Positions 17,713 through 25,807 of a stretch of DNA of 64,000 nt are shown here, in pieces (within the stretch, counting starts at the first letter, position 1; the number at the start of each line of letters is the position of its first letter). The stretch spans positions 1 to 64,000 of the forward strand of contig DASPJL010000105.1 of NCBI GenBank assembly GCA_035628645.1, read 5' to 3'. Under the pieces are notes generated by a model, which had not been told where the DNA came from, ran no database searches, and saw only the letters and a program-made list of their open reading frames with translations. Both the position numbers and the translations under genes were made by a program. The DNA is from DASPJL01 sp035628645. Lineage in GTDB: Bacteria > Bacteroidota > Bacteroidia > Cytophagales > Cyclobacteriaceae.

Positions 17713-18446
17713 ATAAGTGTGTTATTTAATAACTTACTTTCAGCGAGCTTAAGGAAATATTTGTTATTATATATTTGGGATAATGCTTCAAGGTGTTTGG
17801 GATTATGCGCATCGGTTCCTACAAAAGAAACCATTTCTTCTTCAATAAGTCTTTCCGAAAATTGTTGTGCTGCCGGAGAATAATATCCAAGAAGAGACAA
17901 TAGGTTTATTTGCATGAGTAAACCTTTTTCTATCCATTCTTTTACTTTATCAAATTGGTTATAAATATAAAGATACCTTTCGGGATGGGCCAACACAGGC
18001 TTATAACCATTGCTCAATAAGGCAAAAACTGTTGAAGCCAACTGAACAGGTTCATTGTAAAAGCCCAATTCTATCAGCACATAATTTTTTCCGAAGGTCA
18101 ATAGCCTTTCTTCACTGTCGATTAAAGAAATAAAATATTCATCCAGATAATATTCTGCGGCTGCCTCAATTTGAATGTCTATTCCGTGGTGAGCAACGGC
18201 GTTTCTTACTTCCTGAAGTTTGTCGGTTATTATTTGAGGGGTATTTTCGTAAAAACCTGATATAACGTGCGGGGTAACGATTAACTTTTGGTATCCCTTT
18301 TCTTTTAAATTACGGATACAGGTGATTGATTCTTCAATATTTTTGCATCCATCATCAATACCCGGAAGAAGATGGGAGTGAATATCAACTTTAATAAAAT
18401 TATTTTCAAATGAAGTATTTTCCTTCTTCTTGAATAATGAAATCAC
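17709..18446 (-). CDS. CpsB/YwqE-type PHP tyrosine phosphatase
   Basis: Metal-dependent phosphotyrosine phosphatase of the PHP family that dephosphorylates the Wzc-type kinase. Metal ligands: DIHSHLLPGIDDG at 21-33, TPH at 58-60, the Glu in AAAEYYLDE near 98, LAHPERY and VGTDAHNP near 209. 245 residues, normal. It overlaps the kinase gene by four bases (ATGA, 18443-18446) and the epimerase gene by four, so the three are translated as one unit. This is the standard kinase-phosphatase pair controlling chain length and export of capsular polysaccharide. Confidence 0.94.
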   Translation of the reverse strand: MISLFKKKENTSFENNFIKVDIHSHLLPGIDDGCKNIEESITCIRNLKEKGYQKLIVTPHVISGFYENTPQIITDKLQEVRNAVAHHGIDIQIEAAAEYYLDEYFISLIDSEERLLTFGKNYVLIELGFYNEPVQLASTVFALLSNGYKPVLAHPERYLYIYNQFDKVKEWIEKGLLMQINLLSLLGYYSPAAQQFSERLIEEEMVSFVGTDAHNPKHLEALSQIYNNKYFLKLAESKLLNNTLI

Positions 18447-20839
18447 CTTTTAGTATTTATTAACTCACTGATTTTAGGAAAACGTTTTGGCTCTGATATA
18501 ACATCTTCATAATAGCCATTTCCATATCCATAATTATAATAATTATTTCTGGAGTATTTAACGGAATTAAGGATCACAGATGTTTTTGTAAACTTATTTT
18601 CTTTTATCAGTTTGTTTAAAGTCTTAACAAATTCCCTTTTTGAGTAATCGGATCTGACAATATAAATTGGCAGATCGGCCTTTCTCATCACCAAGACGCC
18701 ATCGGTAACCAATCCAACAGGCGGAGTGTCCAAAATAATTACATCATAAATTGTATGCAGGTAATTTATTACTTCATCAAATTCGCTGCTTAGGATCAGC
18801 TCGGAAGGATTAGGAGGTGTAGGTCCGGCAGAGATATAATCTAAATTTTTTAACGGAGTCTTTCTTATGCAGTCATCAATCTGATGTTTGCCTATGAGAA
18901 TCGTACTCATCCCTTCAAGGTTTTCATGGCCGAAAGCCAGGTTAACTTTGGGTTTTCTCATATCGAGATCTACCAAAACTACCTTTTGTTGTGAAAGCGC
19001 AATTACTCCACCCATATTAACAGCCACAAAGGTTTTGCCTTCCCCGCCGACAGTAGAAGTAACCGAAATGATTTTTTTCTTCTTATTAGGAACCATAAAC
19101 TCCATATTAGTTCTAATGGATCTTAGCGATTCGCTAATGGCCGATTTAGGATTACGATCCACTATAAGCCGGGAAATAACCATTTTCTCCTTTGTATAAT
19201 ATGGAATACTTCCCAGGATAGGTGCGGCAGTTGCCTTTTCAAGGTCCTTTATGTTATTAATAGTATTATAAAGCAGGTATCTGCTCACTACCAACACTAT
19301 ACTTAAAAAAAGCGCCAGACCTATGGCAATCCCGTATACGACCAATTTATCGGGAAATATAGAACCCACTGGAAGACTTGCATGAGCAAGTACTTGAAAT
19401 TCAGGAATTGTACCGGCCTCTTCAATACCCAACTCCGCCTTCTTTTGCATCATATTGAGGTAATAGCTCTCGTGGACTTTATACTGACGTTGATTTTTAG
19501 AGTAAGCAGTTCCCTTACTTGGAAGGGTCAGAAAAACGTCTTCCAGGCTACTGATCTTATTATTAAGGTCCTGAACCTGACCATATAAAAAATCCTTATT
19601 TTTGTCTATTCGCTCATCGATAGAAGCCCTCAGCCTCTCCAACTCAGTATTTCTCAATCTGTAAGCCGCGGTTTTTTCGCTATAAGAAAAAGCCAGTCTT
19701 TCTTTTTCTGTGATTACCTGATTTAATTGTTTAATCAGTTCCAGTAATTGAGGGTCGCTAAATGAATCAGCAACAGGAATACCAATGGCAGTGTCCGTTT
19801 CTTCAATTATTTGATTGGAAAGATTGTTCAATATCGATAGTTGAGTGGTTAACTTCTTCTTTTCAACATTAAGCAATTCGATTTTCTCCACGGTTTTGGA
19901 GATATCGGAAGGAATATCGCTGGTTTTATTTTTTATAATAAATTCCTCGAAATAATTTTCAAAGTGTTCAAGCTTATCTTCAGTTTCAGATAAAAGGCTA
20001 TCTAAAAAACTGATCTTTTGTTTGTTTGCCTTGTTTTTCTCTTCAAGGGTAAGCTTCAGATAAATAGAGTCAATAATAGCAACAATGTCCTGGGCTTTGT
20101 ACTTATTATGATCCTGGAAAGAAACCTTGATGGTATTTGCATACATGTTTACCACTTCGGCCTGAAGGTTTTCGGAAATGTATTTTTCCAAAGCAGCATC
20201 ACTATGTATAATAAAGTAAAAAGTGCTTGACTCCTTATTTTCAGCAAAATCGTCATCTAAAGTGATGACAAACCGATAATTGCTATTTTCTATGGTCTCC
20301 CCAAACTTATAAGTTCTTTTTACACCCTCCTCCTCAGTAAAATCGCGGAGTTCAAATTCCTCATTGTTTAAAATGGTAACATCATAATGTTTGTCAAGGG
20401 CAGAGTTGTTATAGATTTTATAGTCAACGCTAAACGGAGAATTATTATAGCGCTCGCTATCCATAATTTTCCCATAGGCAAAGTAGCTCACCCGAAGGTC
20501 GGGAGTTTTAATAACCCTGTTCACCAAAAGGTTAGATTTTAAAAGCTCTATTTCTCCTGATAAATTATTTAGGTCCTGGTCCGCGCTTTCCCTGATTAGC
20601 CCAAGGGCATCTGCCTCTTTTTTAATATTCAATTTGAGGATCGACTCCGATTGAAATAAAGGAGGCGTGTATCTTAAGTATAGGTAAGCTCCTGTTACAG
20701 ATAACAAAAAAATAATGAAAATAGGAAGAAGACTCTTCCTCAGCACATTCAGGACTTTTTCAAAATCTACGTCATTCAGAAAATTGCTTTCCTCTTCGCT
20801 ACTTAATTGATTTGAAATATTTTGTCCGCTAGAATCCAA
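18443..20839 (-). CDS. Wzc-like polysaccharide co-polymerase/tyrosine autokinase
   Basis: 798-residue inner-membrane BY-kinase. Transmembrane segments are at about 37-56 and 499-522, flanking a periplasmic Wzz domain with coiled coil (265-435) and the PNPSE block (677-681, in the cytosolic part). The cytosolic kinase has Walker A GGEGKT (598-603), Walker A' VLVDLDMRKP (621-630) and Walker B IILDTPP (701-707). A Tyr cluster near the C-terminus (seven Tyr between 762 and 777) is the autophosphorylation tail. The only start is TTG at 20837-20839. It follows the wza-like gene by 21 bp and overlaps cpsB. Confidence 0.95.
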   Translation of the reverse strand: MDSSGQNISNQLSSEEESNFLNDVDFEKVLNVLRKSLLPIFIIFLLSVTGAYLYLRYTPPLFQSESILKLNIKKEADALGLIRESADQDLNNLSGEIELLKSNLLVNRVIKTPDLRVSYFAYGKIMDSERYNNSPFSVDYKIYNNSALDKHYDVTILNNEEFELRDFTEEEGVKRTYKFGETIENSNYRFVITLDDDFAENKESSTFYFIIHSDAALEKYISENLQAEVVNMYANTIKVSFQDHNKYKAQDIVAIIDSIYLKLTLEEKNKANKQKISFLDSLLSETEDKLEHFENYFEEFIIKNKTSDIPSDISKTVEKIELLNVEKKKLTTQLSILNNLSNQIIEETDTAIGIPVADSFSDPQLLELIKQLNQVITEKERLAFSYSEKTAAYRLRNTELERLRASIDERIDKNKDFLYGQVQDLNNKISSLEDVFLTLPSKGTAYSKNQRQYKVHESYYLNMMQKKAELGIEEAGTIPEFQVLAHASLPVGSIFPDKLVVYGIAIGLALFLSIVLVVSRYLLYNTINNIKDLEKATAAPILGSIPYYTKEKMVISRLIVDRNPKSAISESLRSIRTNMEFMVPNKKKKIISVTSTVGGEGKTFVAVNMGGVIALSQQKVVLVDLDMRKPKVNLAFGHENLEGMSTILIGKHQIDDCIRKTPLKNLDYISAGPTPPNPSELILSSEFDEVINYLHTIYDVIILDTPPVGLVTDGVLVMRKADLPIYIVRSDYSKREFVKTLNKLIKENKFTKTSVILNSVKYSRNNYYNYGYGNGYYEDVISEPKRFPKISELINTKR

Positions 20840-20860
20840 AACTGCTAAATTTAATTTTCA

Positions 20861-21700
20861 TCAAAGTGATCTTGTCAAAAGAATTGTAGATAAGGTAAGG
20901 GAGCCGATTCCTGCTATAAAGCTTAGCACAGTTGAATAATCCCTTAATGCCTCCAAGAAAGGCCTTCTCATCGGTTCAATATAGATTATATCATTGGGCT
21001 CCAGTTTTAAAGTTGCCCTTTTCATTCCTTCAATTGTTGATAAGTCAATTACTTCCACATAAGGATCTTTCAGGTCGCCTCTTATCAATCTAATGTTATT
21101 TACTTTTGACTCCCTGGAAACTCCTCCGACCTGGGCCAGCACTTCAATCAGATTCATATTTTCATTTACCAAAGAAACGGCTTGTCCGCCACCTCTGAGA
21201 CCTGACCCGCCTGATGCTCCCCCTCCTCCTATGGCACCTAGTATAAAAACTCTTTTATTTAAATATTTGGTGTATACAAATGCATCTTTATAATATTGAG
21301 AATAAGCCACCTGAAGAATGCTGTCGGCCTGGTATAGTGTAAAATCCTCAAGCTTTATAAGACCAATCATTGGAAGCCTTACTTGCCCATCCTTTTGAAC
21401 CAAATATTGTGGACGAATTACTTCCTGATTTGTATTGTTTCCTCCGCTACCTATTTCAAATTGCAGGTTAGGATCAATAAGTCTCTCTCCGTTATTAGTA
21501 TATACCTGAACGTCCAGAAGATCGTTGGCCTTGATTTTATAATTTTTCTCAGCAGAATCTACCGCGCCTTTAAGTGCATTTGGATTTGCCTCATCACCCG
21601 TTCTAAACATAATGTTTTGTTTATAAGTTGCACAACTTGAAAACAAAATCACCAATGAAAAAAGGGCAGCTATATGTATTTTATACAATTTATAAAACAT
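20861..21700 (-). CDS. Wza-like polysaccharide export lipoprotein
   Basis: Outer-membrane polysaccharide exporter, 279 residues. Lipobox-type signal (LVILFSSCAT), then the Poly_export domain (YKIKANDLLDVQVYTNNGERLIDP, LVQKDGQVRLPMIGLIKLEDFTLYQADSILQ) and an SLBB domain (KRVFILGAIGGGG, LIEVLAQVGGVSRESKVNNIRLIRG). The C-terminus has a hydrophobic helix (TVLSFIAGIGSLTLSTILL), as in Wza-type exporters. A Gly/Ser-rich loop (AIGGGGASGGSGLRGGGQ) interrupts the SLBB domain and is unusual. It lies between rfbC and the kinase gene. Confidence 0.93.
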   Translation of the reverse strand: MFYKLYKIHIAALFSLVILFSSCATYKQNIMFRTGDEANPNALKGAVDSAEKNYKIKANDLLDVQVYTNNGERLIDPNLQFEIGSGGNNTNQEVIRPQYLVQKDGQVRLPMIGLIKLEDFTLYQADSILQVAYSQYYKDAFVYTKYLNKRVFILGAIGGGGASGGSGLRGGGQAVSLVNENMNLIEVLAQVGGVSRESKVNNIRLIRGDLKDPYVEVIDLSTIEGMKRATLKLEPNDIIYIEPMRRPFLEALRDYSTVLSFIAGIGSLTLSTILLTRSL

Positions 21701-21751
21701 TAAAAAGGGTTCCTGTCAATTGATTAGAAATTAATTAAAGGCAAATCTAAT

Positions 21752-22294
21752 TTAATTCAAAGTATTAATATAATCTTTTAAAGTTGGAAGTTCCAAGTCC
21801 TTGGAAGAAACAATAGGATCAGAAATACCCCAATCTATATTTAAATCAGGATCGTTCCAAATTAATCCACCTTCGGCACCTTTATTATAAGAGGATGTAC
21901 ATTTATAACAAAAGATAGTATCTTCCAACGCCAAAAAACCATGGGCAAAACCTTCAGGAATATAAACCATGTTTTTAAGCTTGTCATTCACCTCAAATAA
22001 AAGGTACTTTCCAAAGGTTGATGAATCCTTTCGTAAATCTACCGCCACATCCAGCACACTCCCTTTTACCACACTTATAAGCTTTCCCTGTGCATGAGGG
22101 CTTCGCTGAAAATGCAGGCCACGCAAAACTCCTTTTATTGAAAAGGATTGGTTGTCCTGCACAAAATTTAAATTGAGTCCATTTTCTTCGAAAACCTTTT
22201 TACTATATGACTCAAAAAACAAGCCCCTTTCATCTTCAAATATTCGCGGGCGTAATTCGTAAAGTCCTTCTATTTCTGTTTTTATAAAATTCAT
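21752..22294 (-). CDS. rfbC: RfbC, dTDP-4-dehydrorhamnose 3,5-epimerase
   Basis: Cupin-fold epimerase of dTDP-rhamnose synthesis. Family blocks: PRIFEDERGLFFESYSKKVF, FVQDNQSFSIKGVLRGLHFQ with the catalytic His of RGLHFQ, GSVLDVAVDLRKDSSTFGKY (Asp of the His-Asp dyad), and YIPEGFAHGFLALEDTIFCYKCTSSYN with the Tyr acid. 180 residues, full length. rfbA, B and D are not in the window, so rhamnose precursor synthesis is completed elsewhere. It lies between the glycosyltransferase and wza-like genes. Confidence 0.96.
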   Translation of the reverse strand: MNFIKTEIEGLYELRPRIFEDERGLFFESYSKKVFEENGLNLNFVQDNQSFSIKGVLRGLHFQRSPHAQGKLISVVKGSVLDVAVDLRKDSSTFGKYLLFEVNDKLKNMVYIPEGFAHGFLALEDTIFCYKCTSSYNKGAEGGLIWNDPDLNIDWGISDPIVSSKDLELPTLKDYINTLN

Positions 22295-22311
22295 ATCTCT
22301 GATGGTGTTTT

Positions 22312-23421
22312 TTAATTTTTATAGGGAAGATCCAACGCTTCAAAATACTTTTTAAAAACTATTTGCTCATTAAACTTCTCTTCAATCTTTTTTCTGCTGT
22401 TTTTCCCAAAATTACTTAATTGTTCATCGGCTAAGTTATAGATTCTAACCATTTTATTCGCCAAATCTTCCGCATCTTTAGCTTCGCAGAGAAATCCGTT
22501 GTAGTCATTATCGACAACTTCCTTGCATCCGGGAACATTGGTAGCTATTAAAGGCTTACCTAAAGCTGCGGCCTCCAGCAAGGTCCTAGGAGTTCCCTCT
22601 CGATAACTTGGCAAAACCACGCAGTCGGCTTTATAAATGTAACTTGCTACATTATCCGTAGTTCCCAAATATTCCACAATACCTTCGGAAATCCAACCTT
22701 CTAGAAGAGACTGGGGAATGCCAAGCCTAGTATTAAAGTCGGTAAAACCCAGGAGTTGACACCTTGCGTTGATCCCTTTTTGCCTGATTATTCGGGCTCC
22801 TTCTACAAATTCCACGATGCCTTTGTCGTATAACAACCTGGCAATTACCAGAAAAGTAAAGGAATCATTCCTTATAAATTCCCTGGGCTTAAAAGCGTCG
22901 ATATTAACTCCAGAGCCAGGAAGAAGGCCGGTGATTTCTTTTTTTATAAGTTTTTTATCTAAAAATAATTGTAGATCATCGCTATTTTGAAAGAAGACCT
23001 TTTTGGGGTATTTGAACGCAATTTTGTACAGCAGTTGGGCAACTCTGGAGGTAAAGTTATTGTGCAGGAAAACCGTTCCTAAGCCCGAAACATTGTTTAT
23101 ACATGGAATACCCAACAAGTTAGCTGCAATTGTTCCATAAATGTTTGGCTTAATAGTATACTGAAGAATGAAATCAGGAGAAACAGCCTTATAAATCTTA
23201 TATAATTCTAAAACAAGCAAAGCATCCTTTACAGGATTGCTCCCCTTTTCTTCCATCTCTAAGGGAACAAACTCGCACCCCTTTTCAATCAATAATTTAG
23301 AATATTCGTCTTCAGGTGCAATTGCCACAACCAAATGACCATTCTTCAAAAAAGCATTGATAAGTCCCATACGGAAATTGTATATGTTCCAGGATTTATT
23401 AATTACAATGGCAATTTTCAT
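22312..23421 (-). CDS. family 4 glycosyltransferase (GT-B)
   Basis: 369-residue retaining glycosyltransferase. The N-terminal half is a Glyco_trans_4-like domain (MKIAIVINKSWNIYNFRMGLINAFLKNGHLVVAIAP, then NNVSGLGTVF). The C-terminal half has the donor-binding LLPGSGVN, FLVIARLLYDKGI and the EX7E-type motif in LPSYREGTPRTLLEAAALGKPLIATNVPGCKEVV. Resembles WbpX/PglA-like transferases acting on lipid-linked sugars. First recognisable gene of the capsule operon; rfbC follows by 17 bp. Donor and acceptor unknown. Confidence 0.92.
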   Translation of the reverse strand: MKIAIVINKSWNIYNFRMGLINAFLKNGHLVVAIAPEDEYSKLLIEKGCEFVPLEMEEKGSNPVKDALLVLELYKIYKAVSPDFILQYTIKPNIYGTIAANLLGIPCINNVSGLGTVFLHNNFTSRVAQLLYKIAFKYPKKVFFQNSDDLQLFLDKKLIKKEITGLLPGSGVNIDAFKPREFIRNDSFTFLVIARLLYDKGIVEFVEGARIIRQKGINARCQLLGFTDFNTRLGIPQSLLEGWISEGIVEYLGTTDNVASYIYKADCVVLPSYREGTPRTLLEAAALGKPLIATNVPGCKEVVDNDYNGFLCEAKDAEDLANKMVRIYNLADEQLSNFGKNSRKKIEEKFNEQIVFKKYFEALDLPYKN

Positions 23422-23423
23422 TT

Positions 23424-23479
23424 AAGTGGGAAGTGGGAAAATGGAAGTTGGAAGATCGAAGTGGGAAGATGGAAGTTCA
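23424..23479. repeat. 7-bp-phased repeat array (AAGTGGG type)
   Basis: Eight contiguous heptamers in strict phase, consensus AAGTGGG (exact at 23424-23430, 23431-23437 and 23459-23465; variants AAGTTGG, AAGATGG and others). The 18-mer GAAGTGGGAAGATGGAAG at 23458-23475 recurs exactly at 37223-37240. The array lies between the glycosyltransferase start and the M50 protease stop. Confidence 0.88.
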
Positions 23480-23506
23480 AGAACACTTTTAGGCTTCTTT
23501 TCATTC

Positions 23507-23527
23507 AACATTTAAAATTTAACGTTT
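23507..23527. repeat. 7-bp-phased repeat array (AACATTT type)
   Basis: Three contiguous heptamers AACATTT, AAAATTT and AACGTTT followed by TCCTT, ending just before the M50 gene's stop. The same layout occurs at 57109-57129 and 59102-59115. Confidence 0.75.
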
Positions 23528-23537
23528 TCCTTCATTA

Positions 23538-24761
23538 CTATTTTATTATCTCGAAAATAAAGGGTTCGGGAGTAAAACAAAGGATAAATATAATCAGGGA
23601 CAACCATCCCAAAATTTTTCTTTTTGTATCTAGTGGCTCGTCATATAAAGTAGGAGGATGATATACACCCAACACACGACCTATCAGAAAACAAAAAACC
23701 AACCAGAAAGAATAACCGGTTATATCCGGATTAAAATAAGTAACTATAAATTGAACGGTGAAAACAGCTACCGCGAGTAAAAGATTATTTTTAGCTTCAG
23801 GGGTAACTTTTGAAAATACCAGATAAAGAAAGCCTAAGTACAAGGGGATATCCCTAAAAAAGGAATAGAATGGATCCGCAATAATTTTTTTCAAGGTTAT
23901 GATGTCCAGCCCGGCATAGAAAACAAGCCCGACAAATAATGTGGATGAAACGTACCGGTGGTATTTATTCCCTATCAAACCATACAATATATGGCCACCG
24001 TCTAACTGACCTATGGGAATTAAATTCAACCCTGTAAAGAATAAAGCCAGGTACCCAGCTAATAACAGGGGATAATGCATGAGCTCAAACTTATTAGGAA
24101 CCAACTCCGGATCAGGAGCAACATATCTTTTAAAAAAAGCAAAAATAAGGTTTTCACCAAGAGCCATCGTTGGAAAAGAGAGTTCGCTTTCCTCTCCTAA
24201 GCCACTACCTTCCATTGCCTTTATTTGCTCCTGGTATAGTTTTTTATAAAAGTCAATGGAATAAACTTCTTTTTCATAATCCAGCCCGTATTCTTTGTAT
24301 TCAGGATGAATTGAAAAAATGTGCTCCTCAGGAGGCAAATTCGTAAAACCATAAAAAAGAACGCCCAAGGCAACTACAAAACCCGCTAGCGGTCCAGCTA
24401 TTCCTATGTCAAAGAAAACTTTGCGGGAATAAATCATACTTTTAATTCTGATGATTGCTCCGAAAGTACCGATACTTAAAATAGGACCAAGGTAAACAGG
24501 CAAATAATAGGGAAGTGTAGCCTTAATTTTATGATATTTCGCGGCAAAATAATGTCCGAACTCATGTGCGGAAAGAATCAGCAAAAAAGGAACGGAATAC
24601 AATAATCCTCCCAGTATTGTCGGCCAGGAAAAGCTTTCAAAGTCACCAAAAAGGCTTCTTCCAGTCATTTGTTCGGCGCCGGCAATGGTGGTGGTCGCGA
24701 GGGTAACTATGAAAAGAAGGAGGTGAAAATATTTGCTTTTAAGAAAACTTCGCGCCATCAA
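23538..24761 (-). CDS. site-2 protease family (M50) membrane metallopeptidase
   Basis: Polytopic zinc protease, 407 residues. The metal motif is HEFGH (H66, E67, H70) in LLILSAHEFGHYFAAKYHKI. The third ligand is in LNLIPIGQLDGGH (D254). Long insert between the two core parts (about residues 140-225) and eight or so membrane helices, like the FtsH-independent S2P group in Bacteroidota and the plant EGY proteins. Role probably regulated intramembrane cleavage; substrate unknown. Starts with two ATGs (MMARS) and overlaps the HAD gene by 23 bp, so coupled to it. Confidence 0.92.
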   Translation of the reverse strand: MMARSFLKSKYFHLLLFIVTLATTTIAGAEQMTGRSLFGDFESFSWPTILGGLLYSVPFLLILSAHEFGHYFAAKYHKIKATLPYYLPVYLGPILSIGTFGAIIRIKSMIYSRKVFFDIGIAGPLAGFVVALGVLFYGFTNLPPEEHIFSIHPEYKEYGLDYEKEVYSIDFYKKLYQEQIKAMEGSGLGEESELSFPTMALGENLIFAFFKRYVAPDPELVPNKFELMHYPLLLAGYLALFFTGLNLIPIGQLDGGHILYGLIGNKYHRYVSSTLFVGLVFYAGLDIITLKKIIADPFYSFFRDIPLYLGFLYLVFSKVTPEAKNNLLLAVAVFTVQFIVTYFNPDITGYSFWLVFCFLIGRVLGVYHPPTLYDEPLDTKRKILGWLSLIIFILCFTPEPFIFEIIK

Positions 24762-25374
24762 AAATATCCAGAATAGTTGTAGGAGGTTGCAAATGTATCG
24801 TTTTTATACCTAACTGCGAAGCCCCTTCTATATTGTTTAGGTTGTCGTCAATAAACAGGGTTTCACTTGCTTTAAGGTCCGCATTCTTTAATACATACTG
24901 ATAAATCCCGGGATGAGGTTTGCACATTCCCATTTCATAAGAAAGGTAAACCTTTTCAAACATGGCGGATAAGGAGGAAACACCGGTATGCTTTTCAAGG
25001 ATTTTCTCCACCTCCACAAAATGGATCAAATTGGTATTGCTCAGGATAAAAATGCGAAACTGTTTGCCAAGGTTTTTAATTAATTCTATACGTTCCTTTG
25101 GAATATCCAGTAACAAAGCATTCCATGATTGATCAATTTGTTGATCGGTTATTTCCGAACCTATAAATTCCCTTACAAGATTTCTGAATTCCTGATCATT
25201 AAGTTCACCTACTTCATATTTGTAAAAAATATTTAAAGTAGCTATTCTATCCTGAACTTCTTTAAGTGATTTACCTGTGAATTCAGCAAAGGCCCGTGCG
25301 GTTCTATCCATATCCAGGTTAATGATTACCCCTCCTAAATCGAATATAATATTTTTAATTTCTTTAAATTCCAA
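24739..25374 (-). CDS. HAD-superfamily (subfamily IA) hydrolase
   Basis: Haloacid-dehalogenase-like phosphatase of 211 residues. Motif I is IIFDLGGVIINLD (nucleophile D in FDLGG), motif II IFILSNTN, motif III Lys in MGMCKPHPGIYQYVL, motif IV LFIDDNLNNIEGA. The FDLGGV form of motif I is common in this subfamily (epoxide-hydrolase N-terminal-like and YihX-like enzymes act on alpha-glucose-1-phosphate or FMN). Substrate unknown. The start appears to be TTG at 25372-25374. The next gene, the M50 protease, begins inside its 3' end. Confidence 0.9.
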   Translation of the reverse strand: MEFKEIKNIIFDLGGVIINLDMDRTARAFAEFTGKSLKEVQDRIATLNIFYKYEVGELNDQEFRNLVREFIGSEITDQQIDQSWNALLLDIPKERIELIKNLGKQFRIFILSNTNLIHFVEVEKILEKHTGVSSLSAMFEKVYLSYEMGMCKPHPGIYQYVLKNADLKASETLFIDDNLNNIEGASQLGIKTIHLQPPTTILDIFDGAKFS

Positions 25375-25393
25375 AATAATGTCAGATTGTTTT

Positions 25394-25422
25394 TTGTAAT
25401 GTGGTGCAAATATTTATTTTTG
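25394..25422 (+). promoter_or_regulatory. promoter of tRNA(CAU)
   Basis: TTG at 25394-25396, an 18-bp spacer and TATTTTTG at 25415-25422 fit the Bacteroidota -33/-7 pattern. The -7 box ends 40 bp before the tRNA. Confidence 0.5.
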
Positions 25423-25462
25423 CAATCCCAAAATCAAATTCTTTTAGCGTTTTGATTTAAGA

Positions 25463-25536
25463 GGGCCCATAGCTCAGCTGGTTAGAGCACCTGACTCATA
25501 ATCAGGGGGTCGCTGGTTCGAGCCCAGCTGGGCCCA
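25463..25536 (+). tRNA. tRNA with CAU anticodon (Ile2 or Met)
   Basis: Complete cloverleaf. Acceptor stem GGGCCCA (25463-25469) pairs with TGGGCCC (25529-25535), discriminator A. D arm GCTCAGCTGGTTAGAGC. Anticodon stem CCTGA/TCAGG with loop CTCATAA, giving anticodon CAT. T arm GCTGG-TTCGAGC-CCAGC. CCA is not encoded. C4-G69 and C5-G68 in the acceptor stem are the features that TilS prefers, so isoleucine tRNA with lysidine is more likely than elongator Met; initiator Met is excluded by the paired first acceptor position and the anticodon stem. Confidence 0.93.
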
Positions 25537-25545
25537 CATCGTCTG

Positions 25546-25579
25546 AGGCTGTCCTATGAAAAGGACAGCCTTATTTTTT
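25546..25579 (+). terminator. rho-independent terminator after tRNA(CAU)
   Basis: Perfect 10-bp stem AGGCTGTCCT/AGGACAGCCT with a 6-nt loop, followed by a T-rich tract (TTATTTTTT). It begins 9 bp after the tRNA. Confidence 0.88.
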
Positions 25580-25749
25580 GTCATACCCTAACAACTGCAT
25601 AATTAAAATATATACTTATTTAGGATCAAGCGGAAAAGTTGGGGGACTGCATTTCTCAGTTTAATATTACTGAATTCTTATATTGTGATGAGTTTGATGT
25701 GGCCCTTTTCTCAGGTCTTCTTTAATCTTTTCTAAAAGGTTCCGGGCGT

Positions 25750-25784
25750 AAAAGGTGTAACATAATTAAATGCTACACCTTTTT
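25750..25784. terminator. terminator hairpin at end of the sulfur operon
   Basis: AAAAGGTGTA (25750-25759) pairs with TACACCTTTT (25774-25783), 10 bp, 14-nt loop, with T-runs on both strands. It lies 24 bp beyond the stop of the minus-strand gene at 25808 and probably serves that operon. Confidence 0.7.
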
Positions 25785-25807
25785 AAGCTTTAAAATCCCA
25801 GACATCA

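Noticed and set aside
23424..23479. Possible CRISPR array
   Set aside because: The units are 7 bp with no spacers, and no cas genes lie in the window. The 11-bp arrays fail for the same reason.
25463..25807. Possible integration site for a mobile element at the tRNA
   Set aside because: No integrase, no repeated tRNA 3' end and no foreign genes follow; a terminator and the sulfur operon do.
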